Source of the DNA: VXPQ01 sp965116435
GTDB lineage: Bacteria; Bacteroidota; Rhodothermia; Rhodothermales; VXPQ01
DNA length: 64,000 nucleotides
Assembly (NCBI GenBank): GCA_965116435.1
Contig: OZ220686.1
Location: 1,054,001-1,118,000, forward strand
Direction: 5' to 3'
Under the pieces are notes generated by a model. The model saw only the letters and a list, made by a program, of their open reading frames with translations, searched no databases and was not told the origin of the DNA. Each line of letters starts with the position of its first letter. The first letter of the stretch is position 1. This document shows, piece after piece, positions 1-8,458 of the stretch. The position numbers were made by a program, and so were the translations under genes.

Positions 1-753
1 AATGCGGGCTTCTCCTTCACCCATTGTGCTCAGAAGGTACTTGAGGAGTTTGCCGGCAAGAAACCGATGCACTACAAGAAGATCACTGAGCAGGCGCTTG
101 AGAAAGGATGGCTGGTTACCAGCGGAAAGACACCGGAGGCCACCATGTACGCGCAGGTGCTCACCGAAATCAAGCGACAGCAGAAACGCGGCGACCGTCC
201 TCGATTTGTGCAACACGGCCGCGGATACGTGGGCCTGAGTCAATGGATGGTGCGCGGTTTGGCTTTTGAAATCGAGCAGCACAACCAGCAGGTCAGAAAG
301 GCTTTGCGTGACCGCCTGCTGGCCATGAAACCCGGCGAGTTCGAGGAGCTTATCTCGCAGTTGCTGGCGGAGATGGGTTTCGAGATGGTCGAGGTGACCA
401 AGCTCAGCGGCGACGGTGGCATCGATGTTCGGGGCACCCTGGTGGTGGGCGACGTGGTTCGGATCAAGATGGCTGTCCAGGTCAAGAAATGGAAGCTCAA
501 GAACAACATCCCTGCTCCAGTGGTTCAGCAGGTGCGCGGCAGTCTCGGGGCGCACGAGCAAGGCCTGATCATCACCACCAGCGACTTCAGTTCAGGAGCC
601 GTCAAGGAAGCTGACCAACCAGACAAGACTCCTATTTCCCTGATGAATGGAGAACAGCTCGTGATACTTCTGATGGAACACGGCATTGGCGTTCATCGCT
701 CTACGCCTGATTTGTTTGAGATCGACGAAGAATTCGGAGCAGTGATGAAATGA
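1..753 (+). CDS. Mrr-type restriction endonuclease with HARE-HTH domain (5' partial)
   Basis: The reading frame is open to the left edge, so the N-terminus is missing; the codons before the first ATG (position 67) encode a good HARE-HTH start (…CAQKVLEEFAGKKPMHYKKI, then ALEKGWL, SGKTPEATMYA), so that ATG is internal. The HARE-HTH winged helix is followed by a Mrr_cat nuclease domain: a helix MKPGEFEELISQLLAEMGF, then GDGGIDVRG and AVQVKKWK, which supply the D and QxK of the PD-(D/E)XK-like site. Such enzymes usually cut modified or foreign DNA. It is the leftmost member of the island; the next gene follows after 39 bp and is frameshifted. Function is inferred from the domains. Confidence 0.85.
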   Translation, partial: NAGFSFTHCAQKVLEEFAGKKPMHYKKITEQALEKGWLVTSGKTPEATMYAQVLTEIKRQQKRGDRPRFVQHGRGYVGLSQWMVRGLAFEIEQHNQQVRKALRDRLLAMKPGEFEELISQLLAEMGFEMVEVTKLSGDGGIDVRGTLVVGDVVRIKMAVQVKKWKLKNNIPAPVVQQVRGSLGAHEQGLIITTSDFSSGAVKEADQPDKTPISLMNGEQLVILLMEHGIGVHRSTPDLFEIDEEFGAVMK

Positions 754-792
754 CGGTACAGAATGTTTTCAGAATAAAAAAGGGAGAAAAAT

Positions 793-1064
793 ATGGCGAA
801 CTCTGAACAAACCACAGCGACCCCCGAGGCCATGCGGGATGCAGTGATCAATATGGCAGTGGAGTCCTGGCGCTTTGGCCGGGTGTTTGATCGTTTGCTG
901 TTGAAACTCGATGCCGGGAACAGAATCGGTACAAGGGCCAGTTCCGTTGGTTCATTAAAAAGGTCGAAGAGGCCTTGGAACAAGCGGATTTGAGGGTCGT
1001 CGATGTCGAGGGTCATGCCTTCGATCCTGGAATGGCCGTCACCCCGTTGAATAGGTTATTATAA
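793..1064 (+). pseudogene. Small conserved-looking protein, frameshifted
   Basis: The ATG-started frame (MANSEQTTATPEAMRDAVIN) reads 66 residues and ends in basic nonsense at 993. In the neighbouring frame, from about 911 onward, a coherent continuation appears: RYKGQFRWFIKKVEEALEQ, then DLRVVDVEGHAFDPGMAV, ending at a TAA at 1062-1064. Joining the two frames near 908-914 gives a roughly 90-residue acidic helical protein, so a single-base indel (true mutation or sequencing error) is the simplest reading. I do not recognise a named family. It follows the Mrr gene by 39 bp with an AAAAAGGGAGAAAAAT stretch holding a GGGAG ribosome-binding site, so it was probably cotranscribed with it. Confidence 0.55.
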
Positions 1065-1071
1065 AGCATGC

Positions 1072-1101
1072 TTGACATTTTCGTTTTTTTTGTCGTATAT
1101 T
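1072..1101 (+). promoter_or_regulatory. sigma70-like promoter, orphan
   Basis: TTGACA at 1072-1077 and TATATT at 1096-1101 are separated by 18 bp of T-rich DNA. No forward gene follows in the next 1 kb (the neighbouring genes run on the minus strand), so it may be the leftover promoter of a deleted gene. The 1065-1197 gap holds nothing else that I can name. Confidence 0.35.
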
Positions 1102-1197
1102 GGGGGAAACAGAACAGAAACCAACCCCAGAGCGATGAAAGCCCCCGGAAACCCAAGAAATAAAAGGTCGTCAAGCATTCTTTATAAGAACCTCGCG

Positions 1198-1653
1198 TTA
1201 CGATCTTTCGTTTTTTCTTTCGGCTATAATTTCGCCCACCATTTCGTTGATTTCTGCGGTTGTGCCGTATTTACGTTCCTCTTCGTTCTGAAATTCACTT
1301 TTTATGATGTGTAAATACTCTTCCCAAGACGCTATTGCATCTTTACAAGCCTGCTTAACAAGATCGTAGGGGTACTTATTCTGCAATGCTTGCAACCGTG
1401 CTATTTCGGAATATGCTTCCGCCTGTTCACGATATAATTGTTCTCGTTCTTTCATGGTCTTCATCTTGTTTGGTTTGTGTGTGATAACGTTTTCTTCCAA
1501 TGCATCCACCAGTTCATCCAACGCCTTCGGCGGCGCATCATCGACCATATCTCGCGCTGTGCTCGCCGGCGCATCCGTTGCACAAACAAGCGTACCCTGT
1601 ACCGGGTCGGTGGCGGCAGCCCGTTCAGCCGACGGGCACAGCATGAGTACCAA
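1198..1653 (-). CDS. Hypothetical charged helical protein
   Basis: Minus-strand frame of 151 codons downstream of the DUF4411 toxin gene (47-bp gap). The first 35 residues look unlike protein (MVLMLCPSAERAAATDPV); a better start may be the ATG at 1548 (MVDDAPPKALDELVDALEE), giving 116 residues. The remainder is strongly helical and charged (KEREQLYREQAEAYSEIA, then KYPYDLVKQACKDAIASWEE) and could form a coiled coil. No family recognised. Its position as third gene after an XRE-ImmA/PIN pair suggests an accessory role, but this is context only. Confidence 0.45.
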   Translation of the reverse strand: MVLMLCPSAERAAATDPVQGTLVCATDAPASTARDMVDDAPPKALDELVDALEENVITHKPNKMKTMKEREQLYREQAEAYSEIARLQALQNKYPYDLVKQACKDAIASWEEYLHIIKSEFQNEEERKYGTTAEINEMVGEIIAERKNERS

Positions 1654-1700
1654 GGCGCAACGTGTATATTACACCACCGCGCACGGAAAAGCAAGAAGGA

Positions 1701-2237
1701 TCATTCAACTGGTTCCGCCCAATCAAACTCGGTTCTCAGTGCTCGAAGCATGGCGAACGTGTTTTGTATAGGAACGTCGAACACGTTGCAGACATCCGGA
1801 AGTTTCACACTTACCCTGGACTTCGGGGCGGGCTGCTCATTTGTCACAACGGTAGAACCGTGCGTTAGCGCCCAAGCTACGAGCCAGCCGTCCGCACCTG
1901 TCGCAAATTTCGCCTTGGCTTCATCATGGTATTGCGTGTGGCCTTGGACCCACAACATGATATCCGTATAGGCACGAGTCACCTCTTCGCTGTCGTCGAT
2001 GTCCACTTGCAAGAAGAATCCTTGGGGGACATCGTCTCGCACCCATTGAACCAGATCCTCTGTTTTGCGTCCGGCAAGCAATTCGGTGCGCACCCGATCA
2101 ACGCTGAAAACCTGACCTTCCCGATGATGGTGAAGCAGGGATTTCCAGAAGCCAGGACAAATGTCGAACGCGTAGTAAAGGTTCTTCGCCGTAATAAGGA
2201 CATCGGAGTCCAAAAGGTAGTATTTATTAGCCATCAC
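1701..2237 (-). CDS. DUF4411 family PIN-like toxin
   Basis: 178-residue protein of the DUF4411 family, PIN-fold putative ribonucleases that pair with XRE-ImmA partners. The N-terminus YYLLDSDVLITAKN gives the first PIN acidic residues; a conserved centre follows (FSVDRVRTELLAG), then ATGADGWLVAWALTHGSTVVT, carrying the D and the strand-Thr/Ser typical of PIN domains. The start codon overlaps the stop of the upstream XRE-ImmA gene by 4 nt (ATGA), so the two are translationally coupled. The usual length of the family is about 160-180 residues, so the gene appears intact. The role as toxin and the partner as antitoxin/regulator is inferred from the family pairing. Confidence 0.8.
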   Translation of the reverse strand: MMANKYYLLDSDVLITAKNLYYAFDICPGFWKSLLHHHREGQVFSVDRVRTELLAGRKTEDLVQWVRDDVPQGFFLQVDIDDSEEVTRAYTDIMLWVQGHTQYHDEAKAKFATGADGWLVAWALTHGSTVVTNEQPAPKSRVSVKLPDVCNVFDVPIQNTFAMLRALRTEFDWAEPVE

Positions 2238-3382
2238 GAGAAGCCTATGTTCAAGCGTTGTGCGTAGTCCTGGAACGTTCCACCCCGGAGACCAGTCAGT
2301 TCGTAGGCCTCCCTGAATCCGATTTGGCCCGCCATGGCCGCTCTGATCACATGGGTTGCGAAAAATTTGCCGACCCGTGCATTCTGGTTGTTATAGAAAT
2401 CGCCGCCGGACGAGTTCGCGCCGCCTCGTTGTTCGCTCTTGCTTTGGCGTTCGTAGAAGTCGAAGAAGTCGTTACGCCCAATGAGTTTGAGGTCCATCGC
2501 TCGGCGTGCTGCGACCAGGGGACTCACCTTAAAGGATCGTGCGACGCCCTCAAAGGGATGCTGCTCGCGCCTGACCTGCATCCAGTGCTCCCGCAGTTCC
2601 TGTGCAGGCACGAGAAGTTCGGCGGCCGCCTGATTGCACCATTCTTCTATGTCCGTGCCGCCGGGAAGCAATTTTTCGAACCCGGAAAGCCCTCCTTCAC
2701 CGAGCCAAATGTGCGCCAGTTCGTGAGCCAGCGTAAACATCTGGGCGGACTTGGCATCGGCTCCGTTTACGAAAATCAAGGGCGCATAGCGGTCCGAGAG
2801 CGCGAAACCGCGAAACTCCGCTACCTTCAACCGGCGATGCGTGTTGTTGCCGACCACGCCGTTAATCATAGCCATCACGCCGAGATTTTCTATCATGCGG
2901 CGCAAGTCGTTTACGGCATGCTCCCAGGTGCTCACTCCTGCCGCCCAACCTTCCTCCAGGCCAAGTGTGCGCCGCATTTCGCGACCAACATTATTGGGAG
3001 CGTCGGTGAGGCGGGCGCTTCCCGCGAAGCTCAGCGGCTCCGCATCGTTCTCAATGAGGTGCTCACGTAGCCACCCTTGCCTCCGCTGCATGGCGTAGAG
3101 CGTATCAAGCAGATTCGGGCTTGGTCTGGTGTTGCCATTGTCCGAGACCATCCGGAAGTCGGCAATCGGGAGGCGTTCGTCGGGAGGCTCCGTGAGAAAC
3201 AGGTAGCCGAAAGGCAGATGGACGGCGCGGGCGAACTTCTCCATCTGCTTCAGCGTGGGCTGGATGTCGCCACTTTCCCAGTCAGGCAACTTGTTGAACT
3301 TCGCTACAAGATCCTCTTGAGCAACGCCAGCGCGTTCGCGCGCCCAGCGAAGAAGTTCGGGGTTAACGGCGAAACGGATCAT
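2234..3382 (-). CDS. XRE-family regulator with ImmA/IrrE metallopeptidase domain
   Basis: 382 residues. The first about 65 residues form an XRE helix-turn-helix (LLRWARERAGVAQEDLVAKF, then WESGDIQPTLKQMEKFARA). A linker leads to an ImmA/IrrE zinc peptidase with HELAHIW at residues 220-226 (HExxH) and a downstream EEWCNQAAAELLVP helix carrying the likely third ligand, which matches the M78 family. Such proteins sense a signal or partner and relieve repression by proteolysis; here it is fused to its own DNA-binding domain and coupled by a 4-nt overlap to the DUF4411 toxin. It probably represses its own operon. An 18-codon frame ends across its start codon. Confidence 0.85.
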   Translation of the reverse strand: MIRFAVNPELLRWARERAGVAQEDLVAKFNKLPDWESGDIQPTLKQMEKFARAVHLPFGYLFLTEPPDERLPIADFRMVSDNGNTRPSPNLLDTLYAMQRRQGWLREHLIENDAEPLSFAGSARLTDAPNNVGREMRRTLGLEEGWAAGVSTWEHAVNDLRRMIENLGVMAMINGVVGNNTHRRLKVAEFRGFALSDRYAPLIFVNGADAKSAQMFTLAHELAHIWLGEGGLSGFEKLLPGGTDIEEWCNQAAAELLVPAQELREHWMQVRREQHPFEGVARSFKVSPLVAARRAMDLKLIGRNDFFDFYERQSKSEQRGGANSSGGDFYNNQNARVGKFFATHVIRAAMAGQIGFREAYELTGLRGGTFQDYAQRLNIGFS

Positions 3383-3435
3383 GCCACGACCTCCACTGTC
3401 TTTTCAGCATCCCGAAGACGGATTTCATCGGACAT
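3379..3435 (-). CDS. 18-codon upstream ORF coupled to the ImmA gene
   Basis: ATG at 3433-3435 reads MSDEIRLRDAEKTVEVVA and its TGA overlaps the ImmA start codon (ATGA). The same frame is open further upstream to about 3480 with protein-like content (QTISILLPKLMSDEIRL), so this may be either a leader ORF for translational coupling or the C-terminus of a deleted gene. Length alone cannot prove expression. Confidence 0.3.
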   Translation of the reverse strand: MSDEIRLRDAEKTVEVVA

Positions 3436-3482
3436 GAGTTTGGGGAGGAGAATAGAAATGGTCTGGCAACACACAGCCCACG

Positions 3483-4157
3483 CTAATCTTCTCCCTCCGC
3501 TTCCCCCTCCGGGACCACAATCTCCAGCCTGGATACGTGCAGGTTGAGGGCGTGGTTTACCCGCAGGCCGAACACGCCGTCCATGCCGAGGTCGGCCCGG
3601 GGCAGGGCGGCCACTTCCGCATCGTTCACGAAGAACCGCACCGTTTCGGCGCCGGCTTCGAGGGCCAGGACGTTCTTCACGGAGGCGGCTTCTTCTTCGC
3701 GATCGGCCCAGCCGAGAATCGCCTCATGCCCCGTCCAGGGATGAATCGTAGGCGCTTCCGCCCCTTCGCGCTGCTTGACGATGAATTCTCCCCCGTCGCG
3801 CAACAGGAAATAGGTATACGCAATGGCGTCTCCCGTCAGGTCCTTCCCGCCCACAAACAGGCCAAACGCTTCGCGGCGACCCGCCGGATCAAACAGGTAC
3901 ACCTCCATTTCCATCCGGTACTCGCCGGACGCTTCCATGTCCGGCCCCCAATAGATCGCCGCCGGGCCGGAGGTCACATGCCATCCGGGCGGCATGGCCA
4001 CGAACAGCTCCAGATCGTCCTCGGAGGCTTCGGGATTATCGAACCGGACCTGCCAGCCCTCCGGGCGAACCAGGTTCTCCTGGGCCTGGGCGGGGAGCGT
4101 GGCGGCAAGCAACAGGGCGGCGCATGCGCACAGCGGGGCAAACAGGGATCGGTACAT
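3483..4157 (-). CDS. Secreted DUF1080/LamG-like protein
   Basis: 224 residues from the ATG at 4157, chosen because it opens a clean signal peptide (MYRSLFAPLCACAALLLAAT, cleaved near PAQAQ); a longer frame reaches 4241 but adds non-signal sequence. The mature protein has beta-sandwich character: WHVTSGPAAIYWGPD, GEYRMEMEVYLFDP, FGLFVGGKDLTGD, IHPWTGHEAILGW, VRFFVNDAEVAALP and a final GLRVNHALNLHVSRLEIV, the pattern of concanavalin-like DUF1080 proteins. Enzymatic activity (3-keto-glycoside hydrolysis is known for some relatives) is not demonstrable here. It is probably periplasmic, with no operon partner. Confidence 0.7.
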   Translation of the reverse strand: MYRSLFAPLCACAALLLAATLPAQAQENLVRPEGWQVRFDNPEASEDDLELFVAMPPGWHVTSGPAAIYWGPDMEASGEYRMEMEVYLFDPAGRREAFGLFVGGKDLTGDAIAYTYFLLRDGGEFIVKQREGAEAPTIHPWTGHEAILGWADREEEAASVKNVLALEAGAETVRFFVNDAEVAALPRADLGMDGVFGLRVNHALNLHVSRLEIVVPEGEAEGED

Positions 4158-4441
4158 GGCGAGCGAGGGAGGTTTGAGGAAAGGAGCAGGGATTTGAGAA
4201 GATGCGGCCGGGAAAACGTTCCGGCCTTCCCATATCGTCAAGGTACGCCAACGAAGGGGTCATGCGCAAGGGGTATTGATATCCGATGCCGCGCTGTATT
4301 GCAGTTGGGTTGCGTATGGGGCGAGGCGGGCGCCATGTTGAAGGCTGGGTTGTGTACGGGGGCACTATTATTTTAAATTATGCCTGAATATAAAATAGTG
4401 AGGTTTGTTATTTGTATATTACAAATAAAATACCCGATGTC

Positions 4442-5608
4442 ATGAAACGCACAACGAAAGGCAGATACGAGGTTACGACCGCTGGCGGCGAACGAATCCG
4501 TTCGTTTATACCGAATCCGTTGCCTCCCAATCCGCCGCTCGCCCTGGACGGTTCGTTACAGCAAGCGCTGGAAACGGCGACCCTTGCTTTGGGCCGCCTC
4601 GACAGCATAACAACGCTCCTGCCGGACAAAGCGCTCTTCCTGTATACCTATGTACGCAAAGAGGCCGTGCTTTCGTCCAGGATTGAGGGGACGCAATCGT
4701 CCTTGTCCGACCTGCTCCTTTTCGAAATGGACGAGGCGCCGGGGGTTCCCTTCAACGATGTGGTCGAAGTTTCGAACCATGTAGCCGCCCTGGAGCACGG
4801 AATGCGGCGGCTGCGGGAAGATTTTCCCCTGTCGAATCGCCTGATCCGGGAAGTACATGATGTGCTTATGCGACGCGGGCGGGGCAGCAATCAGGCGCCT
4901 GGCGAGTTTCGGCGCTCCAAGAACTGGATCGGGGGCACTCGTCCCGGCAATGCCGTGTTCGTCCCGCCTCCGCACACGGCCGTACTGGACTGCATGAGCG
5001 CGCTGGAGCGTTTTCTGCACCATACGGCGGACGGGCTTCCGATCCTTGTCCGGGCAGGCCTTGCCCATGTGCAGTTCGAAACCATTCACCCTTTTCTCGA
5101 CGGGAACGGGCGTGTGGGGCGCCTGCTCATCACCTTGTTGCTGTGTCACTACGGCGCGCTGCGCGAACCGCTCCTCTACCTGAGCCTGTATTTCAAGAAA
5201 CACCGCGCACACTACTACGACCTGCTGAATCGCACGCGCCGCACGGGAGACTGGGAAGCATGGCTCGCCTTTTTTCTGGAGGGGGTGCAGACAACCGCTG
5301 AAAATGCGGTCCTCACGGCGCAGCGCCTGTCCGACATGTTCCAAAAGGATCGGGCGCGCATCGAAACGTTTGCAGGGCGCAGGGCGGGCTCCATGCTCCG
5401 GGTGCATGAAGCCTTGCAGGCGCATCCGATCCTGTCGCTCCCCGCGGCTTGCGAGCGGACCGGGCTGTCTTTCCGGACCGCCGCCTCGGCCATGGAACTG
5501 CTCGCCGAACACAAAATCGCACGGGAAATCACCGGAAAACAGCGCGGTCGTCTCTTCGTCTACGACCAATACCTCGCCGCCCTTGACGAGGGAAGCGAGG
5601 CGGAATGA
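4442..5608 (+). CDS. Fic family AMPylase-like protein
   Basis: 388 residues from ATG 4442 (MKRTTKGRYEVTTAGGERIR, the common start of Fic_N proteins; an in-frame ATG at 4412 adds ten residues). Fic_N precedes a complete Fic motif HPFLDGNGRVGR at about residues 216-227, with catalytic His and the phosphate-binding DGNGR loop. The N-terminal S-x-x-x-E-G motif (SSRIEG, residues 78-83) matches the autoinhibitory helix of class II Fic proteins, so activity is probably self-restrained. A winged-helix-like C-terminus (LSLPAACERTGLSFRTAASA) may bind DNA. Fic proteins transfer AMP or other nucleotides to target hydroxyls. The 70 bp upstream are AT-rich and probably hold the promoter. No partner antitoxin is adjacent. 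Confidence 0.88.
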   Translation: MKRTTKGRYEVTTAGGERIRSFIPNPLPPNPPLALDGSLQQALETATLALGRLDSITTLLPDKALFLYTYVRKEAVLSSRIEGTQSSLSDLLLFEMDEAPGVPFNDVVEVSNHVAALEHGMRRLREDFPLSNRLIREVHDVLMRRGRGSNQAPGEFRRSKNWIGGTRPGNAVFVPPPHTAVLDCMSALERFLHHTADGLPILVRAGLAHVQFETIHPFLDGNGRVGRLLITLLLCHYGALREPLLYLSLYFKKHRAHYYDLLNRTRRTGDWEAWLAFFLEGVQTTAENAVLTAQRLSDMFQKDRARIETFAGRRAGSMLRVHEALQAHPILSLPAACERTGLSFRTAASAMELLAEHKIAREITGKQRGRLFVYDQYLAALDEGSEAE

Positions 5609-5632
5609 GGAAACCAAGGGAAATGGAGGAAC

Positions 5633-5661
5633 TTGACAATTCAGCACCGTATGTGTATTCT
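5633..5661 (+). promoter_or_regulatory. sigma70-like promoter upstream of the STAND gene
   Basis: TTGACA at 5633-5638, a 17-bp spacer and TATTCT at 5656-5661, followed 69 bp later by the ATG of the STAND NTPase gene. The spacing is optimal, and it lies in the 122-bp gap after the fic stop codon. Confidence 0.45.
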
Positions 5662-5730
5662 ATAGCGAAAGGCCTTGGCCCAGCAACATAATGCCATGCG
5701 GCAAAACGCTTACAAAGCAGACCAACCACC

Positions 5731-8445
5731 ATGGACCCAATGACATCGACTCGCCTGTTCGACCAACTGGACAATCGGATTGCTCTCGATAAGCAAGATG
5801 GAGATTCCTCCTATTTCCATGCATTAACGCTAAAACTTGAATATATTACAAAACTCGTGGTTTCCGGCATTGTCGCATGCATTGGTGACGACACGGATCG
5901 GCATCGCTATTCTTTGGAATACGAATTGGCACGTGGCGACTCTCTGGGCACCTGGGTACGAACTCTCCAAACAGCACTCACAGGCCAGGCTGCACAATTT
6001 TTTCGCACCGGTACACAAGATATCGTGAGGGATCTAACCCAACGTACTGAAGATGGGGATTGGCGAAAGGCTGCCGTAACGGCCATTCACCAGGCATCGT
6101 TAGAAATAGGGGCACCTCCAACTGATATTGGGCCTAAGCCTCGTCTTGATCAATTCTTTGTCATAGCAGCTACACTCCGAAATCGCAGCCGCGGCCATGG
6201 TGCAACTACAATTGACCAATGCTATACAGCATCTCCACATCTTCTCAAAGCACTTGATTTAATTGTAAATAATCTTGCTCTCTTTAATATTCCATGGGTT
6301 TATCTGCGACGAAATTTGTCCGGAAAATATCATGTGTCTCCCCTATTAAACGATTCTGTTCCGTTTGACGACTTAAGACGACAAACGCAAATAAGCCTCC
6401 CCGACGGTATCTATTTTTATATTCAACAACCTATTGCCAATCCTTTCATTTTTTCCGATGCCTATATTAAGGATATCAGTGTGGCAAACGGTGCATACAA
6501 AAAACAGCAATTTGAAATACTTTCGTACATCACCAACGACACGAACAAAAAAGATGGTTCAACATGGAGTGACCTCCCTGGCCCTCTTCCAGTGAGTGAA
6601 ACTGAAGGACATGGACAACTTGAGGTAATAGGTAACACTTGGACGAATGTGCCTTCATTGGTACATCGTCATGTTCCTCGACCTGATTTCGAGAATAGAG
6701 TTCGAGACGAGCTGTTAATCACTGATCGTCATCCAATAATTACTCTAACAGGCCCAGGAGGAATCGGTAAAACAACGACGGCGCTGGCTACGATTTTGCA
6801 GCTCATGAAAGACGGTGAATCACCTTATGGAATTATTCTTTGGATCAGTGCCAGGGATGTGGATTTGTTATATTCGGGCCCCAAACCCGTTTCTCCAAAA
6901 GCCGTTACTAAAAAAGATATTGCCCGTGTAGCAGTAAGTTTATTAGAACCAAAAGATATAGGCGACAAGAATGATGATGCTATTATTTATTTTCAAAATT
7001 GCTTGGAAGAAGGACTTGATGAATATCGAATATTATTTGTGTTTGACAATTTTGAAACTGTAGAAGAACCTGATAATGTGTATAAATGGATTGATGCTCA
7101 CATTAAACCTCCTAACAAAGTATTAATCACTACCCGAGTTCGTACATTTGCAGGTGATTACCCTATTGAAATACGTGGAATGAATGACAAACAGGCAAAA
7201 AAATTAATCAATCAACATGCTTTAAGATTGCGTGTGAAGGAAATATTGAATACAGAATACATAAATGAATTGATTAACGAATCCAGTGGACATCCATATG
7301 TGATTCAGATACTCCTTGGTGAAGTAGCCAGAGAACAGCGAGCTGTTAATCCTAAACGCGTTATGGCATCGGATAGTGCATTGCTGCGGGCATTATTTGA
7401 ACGCACCTACAATATTATTAGTAGGGGAAGTCAAAAAATATTTTTGTTGCTTTCTAACTGGAGAGTGTCTGTCCCTGAAGTTGTAGTTGAGGCGGTTTTA
7501 CTACGCCCTAACACAGAAAGATTTGATGTTGCTGGTGCATTAGACGAACTAAATCGTTATTCTTTGATTGAACGTGTATATGATAATCATGACGAAAGTT
7601 TTGCAAGTGTTCCTTTAGTTGCTGCAGAATATGGTAAAACAAAACTAAAATCCAGTGAATTCAAGATTGATCTTGACGAAGATATTAAACATCTCAGAGA
7701 ATTTGGTGCTGGACAACGTGGAAGTCGAAACGATGCTAAACATGGAATTTTACCACGAATTCAAAATAAAATACAAGCTATTGCAAGGCGCATAAGTAAT
7801 GATGATGGAAAACTTGAACATGAACTTCCTATACTTGAATTTTTGGCTTCACGAATACCCAAAGCTTATTTGTTGTTAGCAGAACTTGTCAAGGAGGTAG
7901 ATGAAACACATGAGGGAAGAAAAAATGCAAAAGAATATATTCGAAGGTATTTAGAAAACGATCATATGCCGGATGAAAAATATGCTTGGGTAAGACTTGC
8001 TGAAATCTGTGACGAAGACAAAGATATTCGTGGAGAAATACATGCACTTTGTGAAGCGAGTCGCCTCGTTATCAAGGATCAGGATGGATTAGGTAGAATC
8101 TTGAATAGTCTCAATCGGCGACTAAAGCAATTAAAAATTGATCATTCTGAAAAAATACGTTCCAGTGTTGTTCAGTCTCTACTTGAACGTGTTTGTTCTG
8201 AAATTTATGCTAAAAGATCATTGTTGAATGCAACAAATTGTTCATCATTATCTTGGTTGCATTTGAATATTAAAAATACTGAACGTGCCTGTGATTTAGT
8301 CAACATTGGATTAGAAAAAGATCCAAATAACCAATATTGTATAAGATTAGCTGAAAAATTGAATATAGAAAACTTGCATAAATATGAATCCAATAGATCG
8401 ATCAGCAGTATTTTGACTGAAAAAATGAACGGCTATTCAACATAA
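5731..8445 (+). CDS. STAND (NB-ARC-like) NTPase with HEPN-like N-terminus and TPR-like tail
   Basis: 904 residues. Residues 1-210 are a helical domain holding RNRSRGH (150-156), which fits the HEPN ribonuclease motif (R, polar residue, 4-6 residues, H). The central NTPase has Walker A GPGGIGKTT (341-349), Walker B ILFVFDNFE (434-442) and the ITTR motif (466-469), the STAND/NB-ARC signature. After about residue 620 come helical repeats (EYIRRYLENDHMPDEKYAWV and similar, TPR-like), the usual sensor region. Such architecture suggests a stand-alone abortive-infection sensor-effector: ligand binding by the repeats, oligomerisation by the NTPase, RNA cleavage by HEPN. The 3' two-thirds are visibly AT-richer than the flanking genes, which indicates horizontal transfer. 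The HEPN assignment is by motif only. Confidence 0.75.
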   Translation: MDPMTSTRLFDQLDNRIALDKQDGDSSYFHALTLKLEYITKLVVSGIVACIGDDTDRHRYSLEYELARGDSLGTWVRTLQTALTGQAAQFFRTGTQDIVRDLTQRTEDGDWRKAAVTAIHQASLEIGAPPTDIGPKPRLDQFFVIAATLRNRSRGHGATTIDQCYTASPHLLKALDLIVNNLALFNIPWVYLRRNLSGKYHVSPLLNDSVPFDDLRRQTQISLPDGIYFYIQQPIANPFIFSDAYIKDISVANGAYKKQQFEILSYITNDTNKKDGSTWSDLPGPLPVSETEGHGQLEVIGNTWTNVPSLVHRHVPRPDFENRVRDELLITDRHPIITLTGPGGIGKTTTALATILQLMKDGESPYGIILWISARDVDLLYSGPKPVSPKAVTKKDIARVAVSLLEPKDIGDKNDDAIIYFQNCLEEGLDEYRILFVFDNFETVEEPDNVYKWIDAHIKPPNKVLITTRVRTFAGDYPIEIRGMNDKQAKKLINQHALRLRVKEILNTEYINELINESSGHPYVIQILLGEVAREQRAVNPKRVMASDSALLRALFERTYNIISRGSQKIFLLLSNWRVSVPEVVVEAVLLRPNTERFDVAGALDELNRYSLIERVYDNHDESFASVPLVAAEYGKTKLKSSEFKIDLDEDIKHLREFGAGQRGSRNDAKHGILPRIQNKIQAIARRISNDDGKLEHELPILEFLASRIPKAYLLLAELVKEVDETHEGRKNAKEYIRRYLENDHMPDEKYAWVRLAEICDEDKDIRGEIHALCEASRLVIKDQDGLGRILNSLNRRLKQLKIDHSEKIRSSVVQSLLERVCSEIYAKRSLLNATNCSSLSWLHLNIKNTERACDLVNIGLEKDPNNQYCIRLAEKLNIENLHKYESNRSISSILTEKMNGYST

Positions 8446-8458
8446 CTTTCTTCACCCC

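Noticed and set aside
5620..5665. Third IS3 3' end in front of the STAND gene
   Set aside because: ELDNSAPYVYS resembles the LDNL…AVY motif of the two remnants, but the upstream RYFN part and the right-end sequence are absent; kept only as a promoter.
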